A stretch of 64,000 nucleotides of DNA, from the NCBI GenBank assembly GCA_035515075.1, contig DATJBZ010000009.1, forward strand, positions 62,001 through 126,000, read 5' to 3'. This stretch comes from Moheibacter sp035515075 (GTDB lineage: Bacteria > Bacteroidota > Bacteroidia > Flavobacteriales > Weeksellaceae). Shown here in pieces: positions 25,807-34,355 of the stretch. A program made the translations under genes and the position numbers. The notes under the pieces are model-generated. The model saw nothing but the letters and a program-made list of their open reading frames with translations. It did no database searches and was not told the DNA's origin. Position 1 is the first letter of the stretch; each line of letters begins with the position of its first letter.

Positions 25807-28800
25807 TTATTTAGGATCTAAAGGTTGATTGTCATTTTCAACTTTATCAAATTTCAATGGGCTAATTTTTTCTTGCAACCACTGGAAAACCACGTACAAT
25901 ACTGGAATGTTGAACACGCCGACCAAAGTTCCAACCAAAACGCCAAATACAGCACCTGTTGCGATCGAACGGTTTCCAACATAACCTACTCCTGTGGCCA
26001 AAACCAATGGCATCAAGCCAAAGACGAAAGCCAATGAAGTCATCAAAATCGGACGGAACCTCGCTTTGGCACCGTTGAAAGCGGATGCTGCAATGGATTC
26101 GCCTGCACGTCGTCTTTGGATGGCAAATTCCACAATCAAAATCGCATTTTTCGCCAGCAATCCGACCAACATGATCAGTGCAATTTGGAAATAAATGTTG
26201 TTTTCCAATCCTGCCAATTTCTGCGCCCAATAAGCACCCATCAATCCACCTGGTAAAGAAAGCAATACGGCCAATGGCAATAAATAACTTTCGTACTGTG
26301 CGGAAAGGAAGAAATAAACGAAGACCAAACACAAGATGAAAATCAAAATGGTTTGACTTCCTGCATTGATTTCCTCTCTTGATAAACCAGAGAATTCAAT
26401 TCCATAACTGCTCGATAAAGTTTCTGCAGAAACTTCCTGAACGGCTCTAATCGCATCTCCAGAACTGTAACCTGGACTGCTTGCACCAGAAATACTCGCA
26501 TTGGTAAATAAGTTGAATCGGGTAATGTTTTGCGCACCATACACACGGTTCAGCGTTAAAAATTGACTGATCGGTGTCATTTCACCAGAAGAAGTTCTGA
26601 CGAAGATTTTTTCTAAATCTTTTTCTGTGGCACGATCCGCCGGCAAAGCTTGTACCATCACACGGAATTGTTTTCCATATCGGGTAAAGTCTGCAGCATA
26701 AATTCCACCAATATATCCTTGCAAAGCATTGAAAATCGCACTCACCGAGACACCTGATTGTTTGGCTCTTGGAATGTTCAATTCTATTTCATATTGTGCA
26801 TAATCCGTGTTGAATGAGGTTTGCGCATACAAAATCTCTGGACGTTTCATCAATTCGCCCACATAGTTTTGGGTAATTTCGTTGAATTCGTTCAAATCTC
26901 CTCCTGAACGATCCAATAATTTCAAATCGAAACCAGAAGAAACACCAAAACCAGGAATACTCGGTGGTGAGAAGAAAATCATGTTGGCTTCAGGCATTTG
27001 TGCCGCAATACCAAACAATTGCCCAACCACTGCATCGGTAGAAAGATGGTCATCTTTTCGATTTTCAAAATCCTCCAAACCAATCATCGCCATTCCAAAG
27101 TTGGAACCTTGTCCTGAAATGAAACTGAATCCAGAAACCAAAGTCACCATTTTTACCCCAGGAATTTTAGAGGCTTTTTCATAAAACTCATCTTGAATCG
27201 CACTCACACGGTCAGAAGTAGCACCAGGAGGCAATTCGATATTCCCCATGATAAAACCACGGTCTTCGTTGGGTACAAATCCACTTGGCATGGTCTTGTT
27301 GGCGTAGAAAATTCCGACACCACACAAAATTAAAATCAAGAAAGTCACCCATTTGTTTCTTAATAAAAAACCAAATGTTTTGGCATATCTTCTGGTGATA
27401 GCGTTAAATCCTGAGTTAAAACCATCAAAAAATCTTTGCATGAAACTTCTTTTCTTGTCTGGATTTTTGTCTGGACTTTTTAAAAGAATTGCACATAAAG
27501 CTGGACTTAATGTCAAAGCGTTGACGGCTGAAATGATGATGGCCACAATTAGGGTAATTCCAAACTGTTTGTAAAAGACGCCTGTAGGGCCTTCAATAAA
27601 AGTTACGGGTACAAATACTGCCGCCATGACCAAAGTAATTGAAACAATCGCACCTGCGATTTCTTGCATCGCGCTCAGTGAAGCTTCTTTTCCAGTCATG
27701 TCTGTTTGTTCCATTTTCGCGTGGATCGCCTCGACGACGACAATCGCGTCATCGACCACAATTCCAATCGCCAGAACCAAAGCAAATAATGTCAACAAGT
27801 TGATCGAGAAACCAAATAAATTCAAGAAAAAGAAAGTTCCAATAATGGAAACTGGTACCGCAATCATTGGAATTAAGGTGGCGCGGACATCTTGCAAGAA
27901 GATAAACACTACGATAAATACCAAAATAAAGGCTTCGATCAAAGTGGTGATTACTTTGTTGATGGAAGCGTCCAAGAACTCATTGGTATCAAAGACTACT
28001 TCATATTTTAAGCCTTCAGGTAAATTCTGGGATAGTTCGTCCAGCTTGTCCTTTAAATTGACAATAATTTCTTGTGCATTGGAACCTGGTGTTTGGTAAA
28101 CCGCCATCGCAACTGCTGGTTTTCCATTCATTTTAGAAGTTCCACCATAATTCATTGCACCCATTTCAATTTTGGCGACATCTTTCAAATAAAGAATTTG
28201 TCCATGATCCAAAGATTTGATTACAATGCTTTCGTATTGTTCTTGGGTTCTGTATTTTCCGCTGTAACGAATTACATATTGAAATGCTTCACCGTTGTTT
28301 TCACCAAATTGTCCCGCAGCTGCTTCCAAACTTTGTTCGTTGATCGCTGCTGTAACGTCTGATGGAACCAAACCATAATTCGCCATTTTTATAGGATCCA
28401 ACCAAATTCTCATCGAATAATCACGGCTACCAAAAGCACTCGCATCTCCAACACCACTTACCCTTTTTAATTCAGGGATAACGTTGATGTTCATGTAGTT
28501 TTGAATAAAGGTACGGTCGATTTCTTCGCTTTCAGAATAAAAAGAAGCAAACATCAAAGCGCTGGTTTGTTGTTTTTGTGTCACAACTCCTGAACGAGTT
28601 ACCTCGGCTGGTAACAAAGGTGTCGCTCTCGCCACACGGTTTTGTACGTTTACTGCAGCAATGTCTGGATCCACGCCTTCTTTAAATACCACTTGAATGG
28701 AAGCTGTTCCACTGTTGGTGGCTGTCGAAGTGATGTAATCCATGTCTTCTACACCATTCACTTGTTCTTCGATCGGAATGATCACACTCTCCAAAACAGT

Positions 28801-28965
28801 TTGCGCGTTGGCACCTGGATAAGAAGCGTTGATTTGAACCGTAGGTGGTGCAATTTCAGGATATTGGGTAATGGGCAATGTCATCACTCCCAAAATTCCC
28901 AATATGACGATGATAATTGAAATAACGGTCGATAAAACCGGTCTTTCTATAAAGGTTTTTAACAT
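25807..28965 (-). CDS. RND-family multidrug efflux pump (HAE1, AcrB/MexB type)
   Basis: 1052 residues, the normal length for proton-driven HAE1 pumps. The N-terminal FIERPVLSTVISIIIVILG helix, the proton-relay DD in GIVVDDAIVVVE (near residue 400), the two large periplasmic loops and twelve expected membrane helices are all visible. It exports hydrophobic drugs, dyes or bile-like compounds from the periplasm. Its stop codon is 6 nt before the channel gene and its start 12 nt after the adaptor gene, so the operon order is regulator-adaptor-pump-channel. Confidence 0.96.
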   Translation of the reverse strand: MLKTFIERPVLSTVISIIIVILGILGVMTLPITQYPEIAPPTVQINASYPGANAQTVLESVIIPIEEQVNGVEDMDYITSTATNSGTASIQVVFKEGVDPDIAAVNVQNRVARATPLLPAEVTRSGVVTQKQQTSALMFASFYSESEEIDRTFIQNYMNINVIPELKRVSGVGDASAFGSRDYSMRIWLDPIKMANYGLVPSDVTAAINEQSLEAAAGQFGENNGEAFQYVIRYSGKYRTQEQYESIVIKSLDHGQILYLKDVAKIEMGAMNYGGTSKMNGKPAVAMAVYQTPGSNAQEIIVNLKDKLDELSQNLPEGLKYEVVFDTNEFLDASINKVITTLIEAFILVFIVVFIFLQDVRATLIPMIAVPVSIIGTFFFLNLFGFSINLLTLFALVLAIGIVVDDAIVVVEAIHAKMEQTDMTGKEASLSAMQEIAGAIVSITLVMAAVFVPVTFIEGPTGVFYKQFGITLIVAIIISAVNALTLSPALCAILLKSPDKNPDKKRSFMQRFFDGFNSGFNAITRRYAKTFGFLLRNKWVTFLILILCGVGIFYANKTMPSGFVPNEDRGFIMGNIELPPGATSDRVSAIQDEFYEKASKIPGVKMVTLVSGFSFISGQGSNFGMAMIGLEDFENRKDDHLSTDAVVGQLFGIAAQMPEANMIFFSPPSIPGFGVSSGFDLKLLDRSGGDLNEFNEITQNYVGELMKRPEILYAQTSFNTDYAQYEIELNIPRAKQSGVSVSAIFNALQGYIGGIYAADFTRYGKQFRVMVQALPADRATEKDLEKIFVRTSSGEMTPISQFLTLNRVYGAQNITRFNLFTNASISGASSPGYSSGDAIRAVQEVSAETLSSSYGIEFSGLSREEINAGSQTILIFILCLVFVYFFLSAQYESYLLPLAVLLSLPGGLMGAYWAQKLAGLENNIYFQIALIMLVGLLAKNAILIVEFAIQRRRAGESIAASAFNGAKARFRPILMTSLAFVFGLMPLVLATGVGYVGNRSIATGAVFGVLVGTLVGVFNIPVLYVVFQWLQEKISPLKFDKVENDNQPLDPK

Positions 28966-28977
28966 AATTTACGCTTT

Positions 28978-30165
28978 TTACATGGTGGTTTTTATTGCAT
29001 TCACGATCGAATCCATATCGACTTTCAATGCATTGATCTCTGCTTCATTTCTCAATTTTCCGATTCCTTTGACAACCACCATATCTCCTTTGTTTAAACC
29101 TGATTGAACGATCGCCATGCGGTCAATTCGATCTTGTACTTGAATTGGAGTAGTTTGAACTACATTTTCTTTGGCAACGTAGGTATAGATAATTCCTTGT
29201 TGTTCGAAAGTCGCACTTTCAGGAATGACCAAAACATCGGTATACGTTTTAGGCAATTGAATTGTTCCACTGTTTCCATTGTTCAACAATCCATCGGTGT
29301 TTTTAAACATCGCACGGAACTTGATGCTTCCTGTCATTGGGTCGATTTGACCGGTAACAGTTTGAATTTTTCCTTGTTCAGCATATTTTTGACCATTGGC
29401 CAAAATCAATTGAACGGGTGGCAAATTGTTCAATTTTTCTTTTACGTTTTTGCCTTCAGAATCGGACAAGAAATTCAAATATTCAGATTCATTCATCGAG
29501 AAATATGCATAGACTTCACCTACCTCAGACACCGTAGTAATAGGCTTCGGATCTGCAGGTCCTACTAAACTTCCTTCTCTGAAATTAATTGAACCAATCA
29601 CGCCTGTGATCGGACTTCTTACGATAGAGAAATCAATGTTGGCTTGAATTCCTCCCAAAGCAGCTTTGGCTTGTTGGTGTGCAGCTTTTGCTTGTGCCAA
29701 TTGTCCGTTGGCTCTGGCCAAGTTCGCTTTGGCAGTTTCCAATTGAACAGGACTGATGATGTTTTTTGCTACCAATGGCATCAATTTGTCCACTTCAACT
29801 TGCGCCACATTCACAGATGCTTCTGCTGCGGTAACGTTGGCTTGTGCTGCAACAATTCCTGAACGGGCAGCATTGGCATTTTGTGATTCTACGTCTGTTT
29901 CCAAACGAAACAAAGCTTGTCCTTTGGTGACTTGCTGTCCTTCATCTACGTAAACTTCTTTGATGTAACCAGAAATTTTGGCACGAACAGCATTATTGAC
30001 TTTTCCTTCAATATTTACTGGGAAATCTTGGAATCCCGTAATGTCCCTGGTCTGAACTTCAGCCACTGGAATCGTTGGCGCTGGCGCTGCTGGTCTTGCT
30101 TGTTCTTGTCCACAAGATAAGAAAGCAAAAAGTCCAGTGAGAGCGATGATGATATTTGTTTTCAT
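28978..30165 (-). CDS. RND periplasmic adaptor (membrane fusion) lipoprotein
   Basis: 395 residues. Lipobox FLSC gives Cys18. The order is a split lipoyl/barrel-sandwich half (INVEGKVNNAVRAKISGYI, DEGQQVTKGQ), an Ala/Gln-rich alpha-hairpin (about 95-165), the second lipoyl half (RSPITGVIGS), a beta-barrel and a membrane-proximal domain, the normal AcrA/MexA architecture. It bridges the pump and the outer-membrane channel. It follows the regulator gene by 19 nt. Confidence 0.94.
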   Translation of the reverse strand: MKTNIIIALTGLFAFLSCGQEQARPAAPAPTIPVAEVQTRDITGFQDFPVNIEGKVNNAVRAKISGYIKEVYVDEGQQVTKGQALFRLETDVESQNANAARSGIVAAQANVTAAEASVNVAQVEVDKLMPLVAKNIISPVQLETAKANLARANGQLAQAKAAHQQAKAALGGIQANIDFSIVRSPITGVIGSINFREGSLVGPADPKPITTVSEVGEVYAYFSMNESEYLNFLSDSEGKNVKEKLNNLPPVQLILANGQKYAEQGKIQTVTGQIDPMTGSIKFRAMFKNTDGLLNNGNSGTIQLPKTYTDVLVIPESATFEQQGIIYTYVAKENVVQTTPIQVQDRIDRMAIVQSGLNKGDMVVVKGIGKLRNEAEINALKVDMDSIVNAIKTTM

Positions 30166-30184
30166 ATAATTATTTACGTATTTA

Positions 30185-30646
30185 TTATTTTAATTTTTCA
30201 ATGGTTTTTGATAAGTGCTCAATGCTTTGGTCCAAATGATCCAAGTAAATGTTTGATTTTTCAATGCTTAGCGGATCGACGTCTTCTATCTCTTCTAAAA
30301 CATATTCTCTAAAGTTAGATGCTAATTTCTTTTCCACCAAAAGGATTTCATAAATTTTCTCCAACCTTACCAATATCGTGCCAGATGAAGCTCTGTACAG
30401 GCGTTTTCGGTCGTTGAGTTGTGAGAAGTGTTCAATGTACTTGAGTTGCGTCAAAAAATTCAGGCTGTTGGAAATTGAACTTTTGCTCGCTTGAAATACT
30501 TCCATCAATTTGTCGAAAGTTGTTCCTTCCCGCTTGCAGTCCATTAATAAGTAGGAGTACACCTTGCTGGTCAAAGGTGGGAAGTTGTAATTGGTTTCAA
30601 AATGATTGGAAAAATCTTCAATCAATTTTTTCTTATGAATATTCAT
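30185..30646 (-). CDS. GbsR/MarR-family transcriptional regulator of the efflux operon
   Basis: 153 residues. A winged helix-turn-helix occupies about residues 25-95 (KVYSYLLMDC, FQASKSSISNSLNFLTQLKYIEH, then RKRLYRA in the wing), followed by a helical dimerisation tail. The pattern fits the GbsR branch of MarR-like proteins. As first gene of the operon it probably represses its own promoter, and a 24-bp palindrome sits on that promoter. ATG at 30646 is preferred; an upstream TTG is three codons away. The inducer is unknown. Confidence 0.83.
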   Translation of the reverse strand: MNIHKKKLIEDFSNHFETNYNFPPLTSKVYSYLLMDCKREGTTFDKLMEVFQASKSSISNSLNFLTQLKYIEHFSQLNDRKRLYRASSGTILVRLEKIYEILLVEKKLASNFREYVLEEIEDVDPLSIEKSNIYLDHLDQSIEHLSKTIEKLK

Positions 30647-30666
30647 TCTAATCAATAAAATTTTGG

Positions 30667-30674
30667 CAAATATA
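30667..30674 (-). promoter_or_regulatory. Promoter -7 element of the efflux operon
   Basis: TATATTTG on the minus strand, a perfect match, 20 nt before the regulator ATG. Confidence 0.65.
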
Positions 30675-30677
30675 TCA

Positions 30678-30701
30678 TTAGTTCGGTAAGTACAGAACTA
30701 A
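30678..30701 (-). promoter_or_regulatory. 24-bp palindromic operator candidate
   Basis: Symmetry TTAGTTC-N-GTA-NN-TAC-N-GAACTAA, with 20 of 24 bases in the dyad. It lies 3 bp upstream of the -7 element and covers the spacer and the -33 position, where a bound dimer would block polymerase. Confidence 0.65.
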
Positions 30702-30790
30702 ATGAAGTGAATTTTATAAAGATTTAACATTTTTTTTCATTCTCGGCGATTTATTGATCTAAATCAATGGATGTCAACGCCCCGCTCTGC

Positions 30791-30798
30791 TATCTTTG
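30791..30798 (+). promoter_or_regulatory. Promoter -7 element of the YceI gene
   Basis: TATCTTTG, perfect match, 28 nt before the ATG. Confidence 0.65.
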
Positions 30799-30826
30799 TC
30801 GTATAATTTTTTAAAAAAAAATAGAT

Positions 30827-31339
30827 ATGTCAATACAATGGATTTTAGACCCGACTCACTCAGAAGCTCAATTCAAAGTGAAGCACATGGTGATTTCAAC
30901 GGTAACTGGACAGTTTTTGGACATTCATGCAACAGCGACTTCTGCGGATGAGCAATTCAATGAAGCGACTTTTCAATTCACTGCAAAAATTGATTCGATC
31001 GATACCCGAAACGAACAGCGGGATGCACATTTGAAAAGTGATGATTTTTTCAACGCCACTGATTTTCCTGAATTGACTTTTGACAGTCAATCTTTTGATG
31101 GAGATACCGTCAAAGGAAACATCACCATCAAAGGAGTAACGAAAGTCATCGAGTTGTCTGCGGATTTTGGGGGCGTGATTACGGATCCTTATGGAAAACA
31201 ACGCGCAGGATTTGAGTTTTCTGGTGAAATCAACCGAAAAGACTTTGGGCTGAATTGGAGCGCCACGACCGAAGCCGGTGGATTGGTAGTTGCAGATAAA
31301 GTAAAATTATTAGTAAATTTGGAGTTTATCATGCAATAA
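30827..31339 (+). CDS. YceI-family lipid-binding protein
   Basis: 170 residues, starting directly with the lipocalin-like domain (WILDPTHSEAQFKVKHM), with no signal peptide, so cytoplasmic in contrast to the Escherichia homologue. The conserved DSIDTRNEQRDAHLKSDDFF and later GVTKVIELSADF segments are diagnostic. Family members bind isoprenoid-like lipids in the barrel; the physiological ligand here is unknown. It is divergent from the efflux regulator, so control of both genes from the shared 180-bp region is possible. Confidence 0.92.
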   Translation: MSIQWILDPTHSEAQFKVKHMVISTVTGQFLDIHATATSADEQFNEATFQFTAKIDSIDTRNEQRDAHLKSDDFFNATDFPELTFDSQSFDGDTVKGNITIKGVTKVIELSADFGGVITDPYGKQRAGFEFSGEINRKDFGLNWSATTEAGGLVVADKVKLLVNLEFIMQ

Positions 31340-31358
31340 GCGTAAAACTACACACAGC

Positions 31359-31392
31359 AAAACCTTGTTTCAAATTTTTGAAACAAGGTTTT
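31359..31392 (+). terminator. Terminator after the YceI gene
   Basis: Perfect 15-bp stem (31359-31373 with 31378-31392) around an ATTT loop, followed by CTATTTTTT. Confidence 0.9.
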
Positions 31393-31573
31393 CTATTTTT
31401 TAGACAGTTCAAAGGTTGCATTCGAAGTTTTTTTCAATGATTGTTGTCATGTTTTTTGTGCCTAAACACGAATTGCAGTCGAATGTCAATGGTTTGGGGA
31501 CGGCAATAAATAGATTGTATATCATCATTGTCTTAAGTTATGGCAATCCTTCTTCGTTTGCATTTTTTGGGAC

Positions 31574-31581
31574 TACTTTTG
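31574..31581 (+). promoter_or_regulatory. Promoter -7 element of the peroxiredoxin operon
   Basis: TACTTTTG, perfect match, 30 nt before the peroxiredoxin ATG. Confidence 0.6.
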
Positions 31582-31611
31582 CCTTAGAAATAAAATAAAA
31601 AATATAAGATT

Positions 31612-32247
31612 ATGTCATTAGTAGGAAAAAAAGCCCCTCAGTTTACTGCAGCTGCAGTGTTAAATGGTGAAGAAATTGTTTCAGACTTTACTTTACCGAT
31701 TGGTGAAAAAAACATCGTATTGTTCTTTTATCCAAAAGATTTTACTTTCGTTTGTCCCACTGAATTGCACGCTTTCCAAGAGAAATTGGCTGAATTCGAA
31801 AAAAGAGATGCAGTTGTTGTTGCGGTTTCTACCGATTCAGAAGAAACGCATTTGGCTTGGTTGAGCACAGAAAAAGACCACGGAGGGATCCAAGGCGTAA
31901 CTTATCCAGTAGTTGCGGATTTGGCAAAAACCATCGCCATGGATTACGGTGTTTTGGCAGGTGAGTATGTGAATGATTTTGAAACCGATCGCATCGTTTT
32001 CGAAGGACTACCAATCGCTTACAGAGGAACTTTTATCATTGATAAAAATGGTGTAGTTCGTCATGAGACCATCAATGACTTGCCTTTGGGAAGAAACATC
32101 GACGAATACGTTCGCTTGTTGGATGCCATCATTCACGTAGAAAAATTTGGTGAAGTTTGTCCAGCCAACTGGGAAGAAGGAAAAACTGCAATGAGCGCAA
32201 CCAAAGAAGGTGTTGCTGAATATTTATCTAATGTAAACCAGAACTAA
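31612..32247 (+). CDS. Typical 2-Cys peroxiredoxin (AhpC/Prx1 type)
   Basis: 211 residues. Reduces hydrogen peroxide and organic peroxides in the cytoplasm. The peroxidatic Cys48 lies in DFTFVCPTEL and the resolving Cys183 in GEVCPANW, the typical 2-Cys arrangement that needs a thioredoxin-like reductant. That reductant is plausibly the protein encoded 1 nt downstream. The gene opens a three-gene redox operon with its own promoter. Confidence 0.95.
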   Translation: MSLVGKKAPQFTAAAVLNGEEIVSDFTLPIGEKNIVLFFYPKDFTFVCPTELHAFQEKLAEFEKRDAVVVAVSTDSEETHLAWLSTEKDHGGIQGVTYPVVADLAKTIAMDYGVLAGEYVNDFETDRIVFEGLPIAYRGTFIIDKNGVVRHETINDLPLGRNIDEYVRLLDAIIHVEKFGEVCPANWEEGKTAMSATKEGVAEYLSNVNQN

Positions 32248-32248
32248 G

Positions 32249-32563
32249 ATGTTTGTTGAAATTAAAGAAGACAACTTGCAATCTATTTTGAATGAAAACA
32301 ATAAAGTTTTGGTTCAATTTGGCGCAGCATGGTGCGGCAACTGTCGCTTGTTGAAGCCCAAAGTGAAGCGTTTGGCGGAAGCCAATGAAAATATTGAATT
32401 CATTTACGTGGATGCGGAAAAATTTCCAGAAAGTAGAAAATTAGCCGAAGTGACCAATTTACCCACTTTTGCGATTTACCACGATGGAAAATTCATCAAC
32501 CAAGTAGTGACTTCAAAAGAAGAACATTTAAAAGAAATTTGCGATGAAATTGCCAGTATTTAG
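32249..32563 (+). CDS. Thioredoxin-family protein with CGNC active site
   Basis: 104 residues, a single thioredoxin domain without a signal peptide. The active site is WCGNC (C29, C32) instead of the usual CGPC, which would shift its redox potential. The cis-proline loop is TNLPTFAIY. Its position 1 nt after a 2-Cys peroxiredoxin makes it the likely dedicated reductant of that enzyme. The 3' end overlaps the next gene by 20 bp. Confidence 0.92.
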   Translation: MFVEIKEDNLQSILNENNKVLVQFGAAWCGNCRLLKPKVKRLAEANENIEFIYVDAEKFPESRKLAEVTNLPTFAIYHDGKFINQVVTSKEEHLKEICDEIASI

Positions 32564-32792
32564 AAATTTACAAAGACAATGTTCCATTGAAGAAATGGAA
32601 AATGCACTGAATTTCTTGGAAATTTACGCAGAATCACCTGCAGTAAAAGACGATGAAAGAGAAGTGATTGGCGAAATGATTTCGAATGTATGTGGCGCCA
32701 TGGAAATGAAAGCCATGGTCGATGCAGGCATGAGCGAAAGAGATGCTGCCAACGATTTCATGAAACGCGTTTTAGGTTCGATTGACCAATAA
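32544..32792 (+). CDS. DUF6952-like small protein of the peroxiredoxin operon
   Basis: 82 residues, almost entirely helical and acidic, with Cys13 and Cys50. It resembles the DUF6952 family of Bacteroidota, which I know only as a small conserved protein encoded beside thioredoxin/peroxiredoxin genes. It overlaps the thioredoxin gene by 20 bp, which implies coupled translation. A role as an adaptor or partner of the redox pair is inferred, not shown. Confidence 0.75.
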   Translation: MKLPVFRNLQRQCSIEEMENALNFLEIYAESPAVKDDEREVIGEMISNVCGAMEMKAMVDAGMSERDAANDFMKRVLGSIDQ

Positions 32793-32818
32793 AACCATAT
32801 CATAATTAATTTGTTTTG

Positions 32819-32848
32819 GCCCGGGAATGAAAGTTTTCGGGCTTTTTT
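32819..32848 (+). terminator. Terminator of the peroxiredoxin operon
   Basis: Stem GCCCG/CGGGC (32819-32823 with 32838-32842), partly extended by GAA/TTT-rich pairs, then six T. Confidence 0.75.
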
Positions 32849-32893
32849 GTGGAAAGTTTTGAAGGCTTCTGAGCAAAATCAACCACCAAATTC

Positions 32894-32901
32894 TATCTTT
32901 G
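32894..32901 (+). promoter_or_regulatory. -7 element of rlmD, 4 nt before the ATG
   Basis: TATCTTTG, a perfect match, then TGCC and the ATG. A normal transcription start would fall on or next to the A of the start codon. Confidence 0.65.
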
Positions 32902-32905
32902 TGCC

Positions 32906-34327
32906 ATGGCAAGAAAAAAACGCAAAGAAATCTTGTTGGAAAACATCGAAGTTTTGCGCGCAGGTGCAAAGGGTGTTTCCATTGGGAAAACGGAAGAAGG
33001 TCAAACGGTTTTGATTCAAAATGCGGTACCTGGTGATTGTGTGCATGTTTCGGTTTTCAAAAAGAAAGCCAATTATATGGAAGGAAAAGCCATTGAAATC
33101 GTGCGAAAATCTCCTGATCGCGTGGCACCAGTTTGTGTTCATTTTGGCACTTGTGGTGGTTGCAAATGGCAAGATTTGAGCTATGATGCGCAGTTGAGAT
33201 TCAAACAAGATGAAGTGGAAAACAATTTGAAACGCATTGGTGGTTTTGAGGATTTGACCTACGAACCGATTTTGGGTTCCAAAGAAATTTATTATTACAG
33301 AAACAAATTAGAATATACTTTTTCAAATGCCCGTTGGTTGACTTTGGAAGAAATTCAAAATACTGAGGCATCTTACGAAAGAAATGCGTTGGGCTTTCAT
33401 ATTCCAGGGCAATGGAGCAAGGTGTTGGACATTGAAAAATGTCATTTACAAATGGATCCTTCGAATGAAATTCGTTTGGAAACCAAGCGATTCGCCATCG
33501 AAAATGGGTATGAGTTTTTTGATTTGAGAAACCAAGAAGGTTTTTTAAGAACTTTGATGATTCGTTCCAATCAAAAAGGAGAATTCATGGTATTGGTTCA
33601 GTTTTTCAAAGACGATGAAGCAAAAAGAAAAGCTTTGTTGGATCATTTACAAATGAAATTTCCGCAAATTACTTCTTTGTTGTATGCGATCAATCCGAAA
33701 GGAAATGACTCGATTTATGATTTGGACATCGAAGTTCATGCAGGTGAAGACCACATCATGGAAGAAATGGAGGATCTAAAATTCAAAATTGGCCCCAAAA
33801 GTTTTTACCAAACCAATCCAAAACAAGCCTACGAATTGTACAAAATCACCCGAGAGTTTGCAGATTTGAAAGGCGATGAATTGGTGTATGATTTGTACAC
33901 GGGTACAGGGACGATTGCGCAATTTGTGGCCAAAAAAGCAAAAAAAGTAGTGGGCGTTGAGGCGGTGCAAGAAGCCATTGATGCAGCCAATGAGAATGCA
34001 GCCAGAAACAATATTGAGAATTGTGCGTTCTTTTGTGGCGACATGAAAGATGTTTTTGATGATGCTTTTATTGAGCAAAATGGTCGACCTGATATCATCA
34101 TTACCGATCCGCCAAGAGATGGCATGCACAAAAATGTGGTGGAAAATATTTTGAAAATTCATCCGAAAAAAGTAGTGTATGTCAGTTGTAATTCCGCCAC
34201 GCAAGCACGTGATTTGGAATTGATGAAAGAACATTACAGCATTGTAAAAGTGCAAGCAGTCGATATGTTTCCGCAAACGCATCATGTGGAAAATGTGGTG
34301 CTTTTGGAAAGAAAATTGGTAGAATAA
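32906..34327 (+). CDS. rlmD: 23S rRNA (uracil-C5)-methyltransferase, RlmD/RumA family
   Basis: 473 residues. An N-terminal TRAM RNA-binding domain (about 5-65) is followed by the 4Fe-4S ligands C77, C83, C86 (CVHFGTCGGCKWQ) and C179, and a SAM-binding Rossmann domain (DLYTGTGTIAQF). TDPPRDGMH and the catalytic Cys428 in YVSCNSAT complete the m5U active site. It probably methylates a 23S uridine such as U1939, though the Bacteroidota paralogue could have another target site. Stands alone, apparently transcribed from a leaderless-type promoter. Confidence 0.92.
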   Translation: MARKKRKEILLENIEVLRAGAKGVSIGKTEEGQTVLIQNAVPGDCVHVSVFKKKANYMEGKAIEIVRKSPDRVAPVCVHFGTCGGCKWQDLSYDAQLRFKQDEVENNLKRIGGFEDLTYEPILGSKEIYYYRNKLEYTFSNARWLTLEEIQNTEASYERNALGFHIPGQWSKVLDIEKCHLQMDPSNEIRLETKRFAIENGYEFFDLRNQEGFLRTLMIRSNQKGEFMVLVQFFKDDEAKRKALLDHLQMKFPQITSLLYAINPKGNDSIYDLDIEVHAGEDHIMEEMEDLKFKIGPKSFYQTNPKQAYELYKITREFADLKGDELVYDLYTGTGTIAQFVAKKAKKVVGVEAVQEAIDAANENAARNNIENCAFFCGDMKDVFDDAFIEQNGRPDIIITDPPRDGMHKNVVENILKIHPKKVVYVSCNSATQARDLELMKEHYSIVKVQAVDMFPQTHHVENVVLLERKLVE

Positions 34328-34355
34328 ATTAAATTAGCATCGAAAAGTAAAACCG

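Noticed and set aside
31416..31598. 60-residue open frame between the YceI terminator and the peroxiredoxin gene
   Set aside because: No ribosome-binding context, no family resemblance, and it runs into the peroxiredoxin promoter; treated as chance.
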